Below are positions 39,601-46,735 of a stretch of 64,000 bases of DNA, piece after piece. The translations under genes were made by a program, and so were the position numbers. Source of the stretch: Luteolibacter sp. SL250 (lineage in GTDB: Bacteria > Verrucomicrobiota > Verrucomicrobiia > Verrucomicrobiales > Akkermansiaceae). The notes under the pieces are model-generated. The model was not told where the DNA came from, made no database searches, and saw nothing but the letters and a program-made list of their open reading frames with translations. Each line of letters opens with the position of its first letter. Position 1 is the stretch's first letter. The stretch is taken from assembly GCF_026625605.1 (NCBI RefSeq), contig NZ_CP113054.1, positions 1-64,000 on the forward strand. Direction: 5' to 3'.

Positions 39601-40626
39601 CCTCCAGGCCATCGCCTCCGCCTCCTGCTGGTCGGTGGTGCTCGCGGAAATCAACCGCATGCCCACGATGGATGCCTCGGGTGCGATACCGGCAACCCCC
39701 AGACTATTGTTGGCCAGCGCCGCAGCGACACCCGCGCATGCGGTTCCGTGGATGTCCGTTGACAGGGAAGGGCTGGCGTCGAAGTCATTCGCGTTCCAGT
39801 CGTAGTCGTTGATGGTATCCGTGTTGAGAATCAGATCGGGGTGGTCAAGTTGTACGCCGTCATCCACGATGGCGATGCTGACCCCGTCCCCCCGTTGACC
39901 CAACTCCGTCTCCCCGTATTTCCAGACCCCCTCCACGTTGATGTGGGTGATGCTGGGGCTGGTGGTGCTGTTTTTGAGATACCATTGCTGCCCGATCAGC
40001 GTGTCGTTCGGCATGGTGCGCTTGAACCGCTGTCTGGCGACCAGCACATCCGCCGACGCCACCTCAGAGGAGGCCCGCACACTTTCGACGGACGCCAGCG
40101 CGGCGAAAGGATCCGCCGCCTCCATGATGGTCCATCCCGGGGCATATGCGGGACGCTCGGACACCTCGAGCTGGTTGCCGGCAGCGACCTTTGCCGCCTC
40201 CGCATCCGGCAGCTTCACCCGCAGTTTGCTGGTGATGATGGCGCGGGTGCCCTCATTCCTCTCTCCCTGTTCCGGATAGGCCACCGGCAGGACCTCCCCC
40301 ATGGCCGACAACAGCATCATCCGGGAGCGGATCGATGACGGAGTCGCCGGAGGGTCGAGCTTGACGAAGGTTTCCATCCCGGTGCCGTCACGCACGCACA
40401 CCTCGTCCATCGCCACCTTCAGGCCCGGGCCATCTCCCATCCGCAGCACCAACGGCCGGTCGTCCCGCATCGGCTCGATCGGGGTCGTGGAAAGCTTGCG
40501 CCGGGTATCATCCGGACGTCCTGCACGCGGAGGCTCGGACGATTGCTGCGTCAGCCAGTAAACACCAAAGCCAAGACATGCAGCGCCTGCCGCCAAGGCA
40601 TAGCTCTTTCGGAAAGATGATCTCAT
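36667..40626 (-). CDS. large secreted subtilisin-like serine protease with P domain
   Basis: 1,319 residues. An N-terminal membrane/signal segment (AAGAACLGFGVYWL), a ~200-residue propeptide region, then an S8 kexin-type catalytic domain: Asp255 (AIVDDG), His293 (DIHGTACAG), oxyanion Asn394 (AGGNG) and Ser483 (GGTSSATP). A proprotein-convertase P domain follows (~560-690; SRLSEVHNDPN...). Then Ig-like repeats (PVVQITSPTAGQPFSPGS; PPVVHSVTLSSVAY), a lamin-tail-like segment (RRVIVNEVSQGDNGRKEWVELL), and a Ca-type GDGDGDGVPNLVEYAL motif near the end. A secreted proteolytic enzyme, possibly surface-anchored. It follows argJ by 69 bp. Confidence 0.92.
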   Translation of the reverse strand: MRSSFRKSYALAAGAACLGFGVYWLTQQSSEPPRAGRPDDTRRKLSTTPIEPMRDDRPLVLRMGDGPGLKVAMDEVCVRDGTGMETFVKLDPPATPSSIRSRMMLLSAMGEVLPVAYPEQGERNEGTRAIITSKLRVKLPDAEAAKVAAGNQLEVSERPAYAPGWTIMEAADPFAALASVESVRASSEVASADVLVARQRFKRTMPNDTLIGQQWYLKNSTTSPSITHINVEGVWKYGETELGQRGDGVSIAIVDDGVQLDHPDLILNTDTINDYDWNANDFDASPSLSTDIHGTACAGVAAALANNSLGVAGIAPEASIVGMRLISASTTDQQEAEAMAWRNEIIHVKSNSWGPQDTGRLLEGPGPLTVSAMQNAVAGGRGGKGTIFVWAGGNGRANGDNSNYDGYANRIETIAVGAIDSNGGQADYSESGANLLLVAPSDGVGGMGIVTTDRTGNAGWNTTSGVNGNYTTLSGDSSFGGTSSATPVVAGVVALMLQKNPNLGWRDVQEILIRSATKVQPSDADWQTNGTGLSFNHKFGAGLVNAGAAVEMAGGWVNLASRSKRTIYSSNSSVIPEGGSVTRTFAVSGDTHKIEAVTVTVTATHSARGDLALTLTSPSGMTSRLSEVHNDPNPNYKDDKQSGSTSWTFSTVRHWGEFTGGDWTLEVRDGGSANGNAVGGTLGAVNLEFHGVSTGAMNPAPVVQITSPTAGQPFSPGSAVPVTVSATDLTVTGAPGTVTKVELLMDGLPVGEDTTAPFEFTVSPADGPHTLIARATDVEGETGTSPSVQIFLQNQPPVVHSVTLSSVAYSFPDVNLAVTNVNASDPEGTAISYTYQWQASTDDRTYTNQAGKTTAVLPADAANAGKLWRCLVTPSDGVNIGTPFESPVVNVVNRPPLFAKVGAAVPHDSGLVIRGVEEPVNRRVIVNEVSQGDNGRKEWVELLVLKTGSLVGLRLGNAEKSMVFKDVDPWKNVPAGHLIVIYKGTQKDPLITLPDNADVTKGPLVIRHLDSGVVTSQYFEDPNDGLLAAIEDDATVLLGDAGGDIHRITFGSGTTSGSTVPAGAPALGQLLNLKSACYLGGSESGANLPGEWEIRAVTSASAGYPNDDNGPNAKFINRLVTQNLVEIPKYRLGANTVLPAGLIWNGESEVSGRWSGTISPTATVGDYPIVIERYNQDGESVAQAFTLRVFANNYSQWTGSFPGIASGVGGDGDGDGVPNLVEYALDRNPIAAEAGGGYTMTTENGMISVIYRQSKVPVDVTLRAEWSTALDASATWLTDGIQDETLQEDTMTRVVKSSLPIIPGDPKRFLRLRATLAPP

Positions 40627-40695
40627 AGAGGGTTTTCGGGAGCGACATTACACCCGGTCAGTGACTTTACAAAAGCATTACTTTTGCATTGCAAA

Positions 40696-41949
40696 TCACA
40701 CTAATCCGTCCTTCCGCGCCTGCTTCCAGTAGGCGTACTCGGACCGGTTGAAATCGATGTATTCCGGAGACAAGTCACTGGAATACATGACGTACTCGGC
40801 ATCACCCTGGTTCAACGAAATGACGATCTCGAACTCCTTCTCGGCCACTGCGGCCCGCAGTTCCTCCATGGGAGTGGACGCCTGGAGGCCACCCACGCAG
40901 GCCAATTTCCCGCCGATGCTGATGTCGATGAGCTCCTCGCGGATCCGCGCGCGGGAATAGCCCACCGCGTGCAGGATGCGTCCCCAGTTCGGGTCACCGC
41001 CGTTCCAAGAGGATTTCACCAGCGCGGACTTGCAGACGGCTTCCGCCACCTTCTTCGCATCCAGGTAAGTGCGCGCACCCTGAACCTTCACGGTGACGAA
41101 CTTGGTCACACGCTCCCCATCCCGCACCACGGCCTTCGCCAGTTCCAGCATCACCCACTTCAGGGCCGCGCGGAACTGCTTGCAGCGGGCGTCATTCCGG
41201 CGGAAGGCCGGCGCACCGGAGGCACCGTTCGCCAGCACGATGACCGTGTCATTCGTACTCATGTCACCGTCAATGGTGATGCGGTTGAAACTCTCCTCCA
41301 CACATTCCAGCACCGCCTTGCGCAGCTCCTCGCTCTTCACGTTGGCATCCGTGGTGATGAAGCACAGCATGGTCGCCATGCTCGGGGAAATCATGCCGGC
41401 GCCCTTCACGCAGCCGCCGATCCGCACGCGGTGTTCCCCCAGGTCGAAGGAAATGGCCACCTCCTTCGCGTGGGTGTCACTGGTGATGATGGCCGCAGCC
41501 ACATCCGCACCGTTCTTCGCGCCCAGCCCCTTGATCAGCGCGTCATATTTCGGCTCCACGCGCACCATTGGCATCGGCAGGCCGATCACACCGGTGGAGG
41601 CCACGCCGACTTCGGCACGCTTCAGCCCCAGCGGCTTCGCCACCGCGTCGCACATCGCGTTGGCATCGGTGATGCCCTGCACGCCGGTGCAGGCGTTCGC
41701 GTTGCCGGAATTGGCGATGATCGCACGCAGTTCACCCTTCCGCAGGTGGGACTGGGATACCTTCACCGGCGCGGCTTTCACGCGGTTGGTGGTGAAGGTG
41801 CCCGCGGAGGTGCATGGCTTCTCGGAATAAACCAGCGCCAGATCCAGACGGTCAGCCGCCGGGTTCTTGATGCCACAGCTCACCGCGCTGGTGAGAAAGC
41901 CCTGGGCCGCGCCGACGCCGCCCTTGATGCGGGAAAATGGGAAATCCAT
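40696..41949 (-). CDS. argJ: bifunctional ornithine acetyltransferase / N-acetylglutamate synthase ArgJ
   Basis: 417 residues with the self-cleavage site in SPSMATMLCFITTDA (Ala-Thr bond), and DGDMSTNDTVIVLANGASG. ArgJ moves acetyl groups between acetylornithine and glutamate in arginine synthesis. Residues near the N-terminus (SCGIKNPAADRLDLALV) are standard. It follows argC by 39 bp in an operon. Confidence 0.95.
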   Translation of the reverse strand: MDFPFSRIKGGVGAAQGFLTSAVSCGIKNPAADRLDLALVYSEKPCTSAGTFTTNRVKAAPVKVSQSHLRKGELRAIIANSGNANACTGVQGITDANAMCDAVAKPLGLKRAEVGVASTGVIGLPMPMVRVEPKYDALIKGLGAKNGADVAAAIITSDTHAKEVAISFDLGEHRVRIGGCVKGAGMISPSMATMLCFITTDANVKSEELRKAVLECVEESFNRITIDGDMSTNDTVIVLANGASGAPAFRRNDARCKQFRAALKWVMLELAKAVVRDGERVTKFVTVKVQGARTYLDAKKVAEAVCKSALVKSSWNGGDPNWGRILHAVGYSRARIREELIDISIGGKLACVGGLQASTPMEELRAAVAEKEFEIVISLNQGDAEYVMYSSDLSPEYIDFNRSEYAYWKQARKDGLV

Positions 41950-41988
41950 GACAGAGGGAATGGGAAAGGGGACAGATCGAGACAGATC

Positions 41989-43044
41989 CTAGAAATTTTG
42001 CAATCCGGCAGTCTCCTCCAGGCCGAACATGAGGTTGAAGCTCTGCACCGCCTGGCCGCCCGCGCCCTTGCCCAGGTTGTCCTCCGCGCTCAGCAGCAGC
42101 ACCCGGCCCGTCCGTGGATCGTGGTTCCAGCCGATGTCCACGTAGTTCGTCCGCGTGACATTCTTCGTGTCCGGGCAGCCGCCCTTCCCGAGCAGGCGCA
42201 CGAACGGCTTGCCCGCGTAGGCTTTTTCCAAGGCCGCGCCGACCACCTCCGGTGACACGCCTTCCTTGAGCTTCGCCGTCGTGGTCGTGGCGATCCCCGC
42301 CGTCACCGGGATAAGGTGCGGGATGAAGGAAATGACCACCTTTTCGCCTGCGGCGATGGAAAGCTCCTGCTCGATCTCCGACAGGTGCCGGTGCTTCGGC
42401 ACGCCGTAGGCGCGGACGCTTTCGTTGCACTCCACGAACAGCAGGGTGAGGTCCGCCTTCTTTCCGGCGCCGCTCACGCCGCTCATGGAGTTCGCCACGA
42501 TGGTGGTGTGATCGACCAGCCCTTCCCGCAACAGCGGCAGCAGCGGCAGGATGATGCTCGTAGGGTAGCAACCGGGAGAAGCGACCAGCTTCGCCGCGGA
42601 AATCCGGTCCGCCCTAACCTCCGGCAGGCCGTACACCGCCTGCTCCAGCAGGTCCGGAGCGGGGTGTTCATGGTCGTAGAACTCCTGATAGACCGCCGCA
42701 TCACTGAGGCGGAAATCCGCGCTCAGGTCGATCACCCGCACATTCCGCTCCAGCAACGCGCGGGCGATCTCCGCCGCCACCCCGTGGGGCAGCGCCAGGA
42801 AAGCGACCTCCGCACCCGTCGCGGCGATTTCATCCGCATCCGGTGCCATGAACGCCAGATCCGCCCCCGGAGCGCCCCGGAACCGCGGAAACACCGCGCC
42901 AATCGGCTTTCCAGCCTCCGCCCTTGATGTGGCCGCCACCAACTCGACAGCCGGATGGCCCAGCAGCAGACGCAGCAATTCCATGCCCGTATAACCACTC
43001 GCCCCCACGATCGCCGTCTTGATGCGTTTCATGCCTTCCGCCAT
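41989..43044 (-). CDS. argC: N-acetyl-gamma-glutamyl-phosphate reductase ArgC
   Basis: About 351 residues with the nucleotide-binding IVGASGYTGMELLRLL at the start and the catalytic cysteine in VASPGCYPTSI. It reduces N-acetylglutamyl phosphate in arginine synthesis. Starts at 43044 and 43032 are both possible; the upstream frame to 43104 overlaps the region before tRNA-Pro and is not used. Divergent from tRNA-Pro. Confidence 0.94.
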   Translation of the reverse strand: MAEGMKRIKTAIVGASGYTGMELLRLLLGHPAVELVAATSRAEAGKPIGAVFPRFRGAPGADLAFMAPDADEIAATGAEVAFLALPHGVAAEIARALLERNVRVIDLSADFRLSDAAVYQEFYDHEHPAPDLLEQAVYGLPEVRADRISAAKLVASPGCYPTSIILPLLPLLREGLVDHTTIVANSMSGVSGAGKKADLTLLFVECNESVRAYGVPKHRHLSEIEQELSIAAGEKVVISFIPHLIPVTAGIATTTTAKLKEGVSPEVVGAALEKAYAGKPFVRLLGKGGCPDTKNVTRTNYVDIGWNHDPRTGRVLLLSAEDNLGKGAGGQAVQSFNLMFGLEETAGLQNF

Positions 43045-43108
43045 CGCATGATTTTCCGGGCTTGCCAACCCGCAATTCGCCTGCTTCCTTGCCGGTCCGT
43101 TCACGTGA

Positions 43109-43185
43109 CGGGCTATGGCGCAGTCTGGTAGCGCGCTTGCCTGGGGGGCAAGAGGCCGTGGGTTCGAATCCCGCTAGCCCGACCA
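43109..43185 (+). tRNA. tRNA-Pro (GGG)
   Basis: 77-nt cloverleaf. The acceptor stem CGGGCTA pairs with TAGCCCG, discriminator A and encoded CCA follow, anticodon loop CTGGGGGG gives GGG, and the T-loop GGTTCGAATCC is standard. Partial copies of its 3' end are found just downstream. Confidence 0.97.
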
Positions 43186-43244
43186 TCACACCCAAGTGAA
43201 GGTCACTCACCGAACATCCCCGCCCATGTGTGGCACCCCATCCG

Positions 43245-43397
43245 CCAGAGTCGGGCTAGTGGGATGAGAACCCTGCGCAGCGCAGCGGAGCCGGTTCGAA
43301 AGCCTTCGGATGCTCGCAGCATCCTCAGAAAAACACCGGCGTCAGCCGCACCCCGCTTGGCCGGAGCGAAGCGCAGGCAATCCCGCTGGCCCGGCGT
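43245..43397. repeat. tRNA-Pro-derived inverted repeat (about 150 bp hairpin)
   Basis: TCGGGCTAGTGGGAT (43245-43259 approx.) is the inverted copy, with one mismatch, of the tRNA-Pro 3' arm. AATCCCGCTGGCCCG (43380-43394 approx.) is the direct copy, with one mismatch. CCTGCGC/GCGCAGG and similar inner segments extend the pairing, giving an imperfect palindrome. This looks like a tRNA-derived attachment/recombination scar or a mobile palindromic element. Confidence 0.5.
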
Positions 43398-43443
43398 TTT
43401 CGGTTTCAGTGCAAGCCGAAGACCGCCATATCCTTTGCTTACC

Positions 43444-44697
43444 GTGCAGCAAATCCCACAGGAAACGATCGAGAAGGTGCTGGCCTCGACCGACATCGTC
43501 CGACTGATCGGTGCCCACCTCCAGTTGGAGCGAATGGGCGCGGCATTCAAAGCGAAGTGCCCGTTCCACCATGAGAAAACACCTTCGTTCACCGTCAGTC
43601 CGACGCGGCAGACCTTCCACTGCTTCGGCTGCGGTAAGCACGGCAACGCCATCGGTTTCATCATGGAATACGAAAGCCTCTCTTTCCCAGACGCCGTCAG
43701 AAAGCTGGCGGCGGGAGCGAACCTATCCATGATGGAGGTCTCCGATTTCCCCACCCATCCGGAAACCATGCCCACCCCCTTTCACATCCGCCCGCTGCGC
43801 CCTGACGAATGGGATGAAGTCGCTGCGCTCATCCACCATTCCACCAATTCCTGGTACCGGATAAACCTGAACCGGGAGATCTTCGGGCCGGATCCCCTCG
43901 CGTGCCGGGTGTTCCCGGAAATCTACGAGGCGCTCGACCCGGGCTGCTGCCTGGTGGCGGAGGATGCCACCGGGAAGCTCGTCGGCTCCTGCTTCTACCA
44001 CCCGCGGGAGACGCACTGGTCGCTGGGTATCATGAACGCCATCCCGGAATCCCGCGGCGCGGCGAATGCCCTCCTCAGGGAAATCACCCGGCTCGCGGAT
44101 GACGCGGGCCTTCCGCTGCGCCTGGTTTCCAGCGCGTGCAATCTCGATTCCTTTTCCCTCTACTCGAAGGCGGGCTTCGTGCCGGTCCGGATCTATCAGG
44201 ACATGATCCTCAGCGTGCCGGAGACCGGGATGGACCCGGCTTCCGCACCCGCGCTCATCTCCTCCGTCCGCCCTGCCACGATGGATGACCTCCCTGCCAT
44301 CGTCGCCCTCGAGGAGGAGATCTCCGGCATCCGCCGGGAAAAGGACCACCGCTTCTTCATCGAAAACGGGCAGGGTGTCTGGACCACTCTGGTGATTGAT
44401 GGCGCGGACGGACTGGATGGTTTTCTCACCTCCATCGCCCACCCCGGTTCGCGGATGCTCGGTCCCGGCGTCTCACGGGACACGGCGACGGCACTCGCCC
44501 TGCTCTGGTCGCAGCTCGACCGGACGCACCGGGGATCCACCCCGGTATGGCTGGCCCCGGCGGATGCCACGGAGCTGGTCCATACATGCTACGGCTGGGG
44601 CGCGAAAAACTGTGAGCTGCACCTCGCGCAGACACGCGGCGGCAGCCAGCGGCACTCCGGTTTCATCTTTCCCACCTTCATGCCGGAGACGGCGTGA
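43444..44697 (+). CDS. fusion of DnaG-type CHC2 zinc-binding domain and tandem GNAT acetyltransferase
   Basis: 417 residues from the GTG at 43444. Residues 1-99 match the primase DnaG N-terminal zinc-binding domain, with all four ligands (Cys39, His42, Cys60, Cys63) and the surrounding KCPFHHEKTPSF and HCFGCGKHGNAIGFI. The match stops at about residue 99, with no primase polymerase domain. From Met109 (ATG at 43768) there are two GNAT-like domains: ~112-260 (FHIRPLRPDEWDEVAALI; SLYSKAGFVPV) and ~265-400 (SVRPATMDDLPAIVALEEEI). There is no stop in between. The GNAT part could be a separate gene starting at 43768 with a dnaG remnant upstream, which is the main alternative. Confidence 0.65.
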   Translation: MQQIPQETIEKVLASTDIVRLIGAHLQLERMGAAFKAKCPFHHEKTPSFTVSPTRQTFHCFGCGKHGNAIGFIMEYESLSFPDAVRKLAAGANLSMMEVSDFPTHPETMPTPFHIRPLRPDEWDEVAALIHHSTNSWYRINLNREIFGPDPLACRVFPEIYEALDPGCCLVAEDATGKLVGSCFYHPRETHWSLGIMNAIPESRGAANALLREITRLADDAGLPLRLVSSACNLDSFSLYSKAGFVPVRIYQDMILSVPETGMDPASAPALISSVRPATMDDLPAIVALEEEISGIRREKDHRFFIENGQGVWTTLVIDGADGLDGFLTSIAHPGSRMLGPGVSRDTATALALLWSQLDRTHRGSTPVWLAPADATELVHTCYGWGAKNCELHLAQTRGGSQRHSGFIFPTFMPETA

Positions 44698-44739
44698 GAT
44701 CCCGCCTTTCGGGGCAGACCAGGCCAGAGGAATTCTGAT

Positions 44740-44842
44740 ACCACTGATTTCACTGATTTCAGAAATGCGGATATGATCTCAGGGACGACACTTGCGGAGA
44801 ATTCCATGCCTTCTGAATCAGTAAATCAGTCAAATCAGTGGT
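44740..44842. repeat. MITE-like inverted repeat with CTGATTT units
   Basis: ACCACTGATTTCACTGATTT (44740-44759) and AAATCAGTCAAATCAGTGGT (44823-44842) are inverted copies with one mismatch over 20 bp, with extra internal CTGATTT-type units. Total about 103 bp, no coding capacity, located between the fusion ORF and gbsR. The layout is that of a small non-autonomous element or extragenic palindrome. Confidence 0.6.
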
Positions 44843-44871
44843 CATCCTCCTCCATTCTGAAATTCCGACTT

Positions 44872-44904
44872 GCACAATCCGATATTTTCAGTAATTTCTG
44901 AAAA
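44872..44904 (+). promoter_or_regulatory. candidate promoter and operator of the GbsR-type gene
   Basis: TTTTCAG-TAATTT-CTGAAAA (44885-44904) is a perfect 7-6-7 inverted repeat 3 bp before the ATG. A -35-like TTGCAC (about 44871-44876) with 15-16 bp to TAATTT would put the -10 inside the operator. Autoregulation is inferred. A second, similar site precedes the next gene. Confidence 0.55.
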
Positions 44905-44907
44905 CAG

Positions 44908-45429
44908 ATGAACGACGAGCTGGTCAAACTGAAGAAAGCCCGCGACGAATTCGTCGCCCAGTGGGGCGCGCTCGGTACCCAGTGGGGCATCAACCGGACC
45001 ATGGCGCAGATCCATGCGCTGCTCATCACCGCCCCGGACCCCCTCTCGACCGACGAGGTGATGGAGGATCTCCAGATCAGCCGTGGCAATGCCCACACCA
45101 ACCTGAAGGAACTGGTGGCCTGGGGACTGATCCGCACCGTCCTGCGCAAGGGCGAACGGCGCGAATTCTTCGAAGCGGAAAAGGATGTCTGGCAGATGTT
45201 CATCATCATCGCCCGCGAGCGGAAGCGCCGGGAGATCGAGCCGGCGGTGAACATCCTCCACAAGTGCGCCGAGGAAAGCCGCGGCATCAAGACCCCGGAG
45301 GGAAAGGCCTTTCATGACCAGATGCGGCAGTTGGAGGAGTTCGTCGGCTTCGCGTCCAAGATGGCGGACCGCGTGTCCTCCATGAAGCACGGCTTCGCCA
45401 TCCAGATGGCGACCAAGCTCCTCGGCTAA
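44908..45429 (+). CDS. GbsR/MarR-family transcriptional regulator
   Basis: 173 residues with a winged helix-turn-helix (~45-85: LSTDEVMEDLQISRGNAHTNLKELVAWGLIRTV) followed by the beta-wing RKGERREFFEAE and long C-terminal helices for dimerisation. The family includes GbsR of Bacillus, which responds to choline/betaine. It is followed by an envelope/redox operon and has matching palindromes before itself and before that operon. Confidence 0.88.
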   Translation: MNDELVKLKKARDEFVAQWGALGTQWGINRTMAQIHALLITAPDPLSTDEVMEDLQISRGNAHTNLKELVAWGLIRTVLRKGERREFFEAEKDVWQMFIIIARERKRREIEPAVNILHKCAEESRGIKTPEGKAFHDQMRQLEEFVGFASKMADRVSSMKHGFAIQMATKLLG

Positions 45430-45446
45430 AAAAATTTGCCCATAAC

Positions 45447-45464
45447 TTTCATTATTTCCTGAAA
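45447..45464 (+). promoter_or_regulatory. second candidate GbsR operator
   Basis: TTTCATTATTTCCTGAAA matches the operator core upstream of the regulator gene (TTTCAGTAATTTCTGAAA) at 15 of 18 positions and keeps the same TTTCA...TGAAA symmetry. It lies 21 bp before the next gene's ATG. Confidence 0.5.
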
Positions 45465-45485
45465 CAACCAAAATTACCGAATATC

Positions 45486-45872
45486 ATGAACCCCACCGTC
45501 CTCACCTACGCGCTCTACCTGGCCATCGCCCTGCCGCTCACCGTCTGGGTGGCGAGGAACCTCTTCCACAATGGCCGGGTCTTCCTGGTCGATTGCTTCC
45601 ATGGCAACGAACCCCTCGCGGACAGCGTGAACCGCCTGCTGGTGGTCGGCTTCTACCTGATCAACTTCGGCTTCGTGACGCTCTACCTGAAGCTGGCGGA
45701 GGAAGTGGTCGCCGCCCGCGGGATCTTCGAGGCACTGAGCGCGAAGCTGGGCGTGGTGCTGCTGGTGCTGGGCGGCATGCACTTCTTCAACCTGCTGGTC
45801 TTCACCCGCATGAGGAAGCGCGCCGCATGGGACCAGGCACCGCCTCCGTTCCCCGCTGGAGGGAAGCTCTGA
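45486..45872 (+). CDS. membrane protein of unknown function
   Basis: 128 residues with three predicted membrane helices (TYALYLAIALPLTVWVA; LLVVGFYLINFGFVTLYL; LGVVLLVLGGMHFFNLLVF) and a short proline-rich end. No family recognised. First gene of the operon behind the GbsR-type regulator. Confidence 0.75.
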   Translation: MNPTVLTYALYLAIALPLTVWVARNLFHNGRVFLVDCFHGNEPLADSVNRLLVVGFYLINFGFVTLYLKLAEEVVAARGIFEALSAKLGVVLLVLGGMHFFNLLVFTRMRKRAAWDQAPPPFPAGGKL

Positions 45873-45894
45873 TCCCATCTGACCCCACACCTTC

Positions 45895-46284
45895 ATGAAT
45901 GCCCTGAAAGCCTGGCTGAAGAGTCTGCCCCTCGCCTTGGGAGTTCCGGCGCTGTGCTGGTTGTTTTTCATCCTCTCGATGGGAAAGCCCGGCATTCATG
46001 TCCCCTACATCCTCGGCTTGGTCGTCGGCATCCATCTCATCACCTACCTCATCACCGGCCTCCCGATCTTTCTGATCTATCACAGGCGTCCCGGCGAAAT
46101 GATCTGGCACCCTGCGGTCGCCCTGACAACGGGGACCATCCTCGGAGGTTTCGGCTTCATTTTGATCTTCAGGACCATCGGGACCGAAGGCCTTCTCATC
46201 GGAGCCGGCCACGGATTCATCACCGCCATCGCCGCATGGCTGCAACGCCCCCGACACCATGAAAACACTCACCATCTTCCATGA
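45895..46284 (+). CDS. small polytopic membrane protein
   Basis: 129 residues with about four membrane helices (LALGVPALCWLFFIL; YILGLVVGIHLITYLI; ALTTGTILGGFGFILIF; LLIGAGHGFITAIAAWL). Its end overlaps the next gene by 26 bp, so both are coupled. No family recognised. Confidence 0.72.
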   Translation: MNALKAWLKSLPLALGVPALCWLFFILSMGKPGIHVPYILGLVVGIHLITYLITGLPIFLIYHRRPGEMIWHPAVALTTGTILGGFGFILIFRTIGTEGLLIGAGHGFITAIAAWLQRPRHHENTHHLP

Positions 46285-46735
46285 TCCGCAATGCGGGTTG
46301 TGCGCCGCCTTCAAGGAATGGCTGAACCGCCAGCCGAAGTATGTGGAGGCCCGCTTCATCCCCTACAACGCGCCCGCCGCCGTGCGGCTCTTTCCCGGCT
46401 TGTGGGACATGGGAGCGGGAAAGGATGTGGTCGTGCTCGCGGATGACGGGAGCTGGTGGCAGGGCGAGACGGCCTGGCTGACCTGCCTGTGGATCACCCG
46501 GGAGTACCGCCCGTGGAGCTACCGCTTCAAAAGCCCCCTGCTCCGGCCGTTGGTGAAGCGGGCGATCCACCTGCTGGCGGAAAACCGCCTGACCATTTCG
46601 CGGCTGCTGCACCTGCGCCATGACGAACAGCTCGCGCAGGCCATCCGCACGCAGCCGCAGCCCCGGTGCCAGACCGGCACCTGCCAGATCGACAGTCCTT
46701 TCAAGTTCCACACCCCACCACCCCCACTGCCATGA
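46259..46735 (+). CDS. DCC-type thiol oxidoreductase-like protein (DUF393)
   Basis: 158 residues. The N-terminal HDPQCGLCAAFKEWL matches the DxxC-x-LC motif of the DUF393/DCC family (predicted thiol-disulfide oxidoreductases). A C-terminal PRCQTGTC adds two cysteines. Its stop overlaps the next gene's ATG by four bases. Confidence 0.82.
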   Translation: MKTLTIFHDPQCGLCAAFKEWLNRQPKYVEARFIPYNAPAAVRLFPGLWDMGAGKDVVVLADDGSWWQGETAWLTCLWITREYRPWSYRFKSPLLRPLVKRAIHLLAENRLTISRLLHLRHDEQLAQAIRTQPQPRCQTGTCQIDSPFKFHTPPPPLP

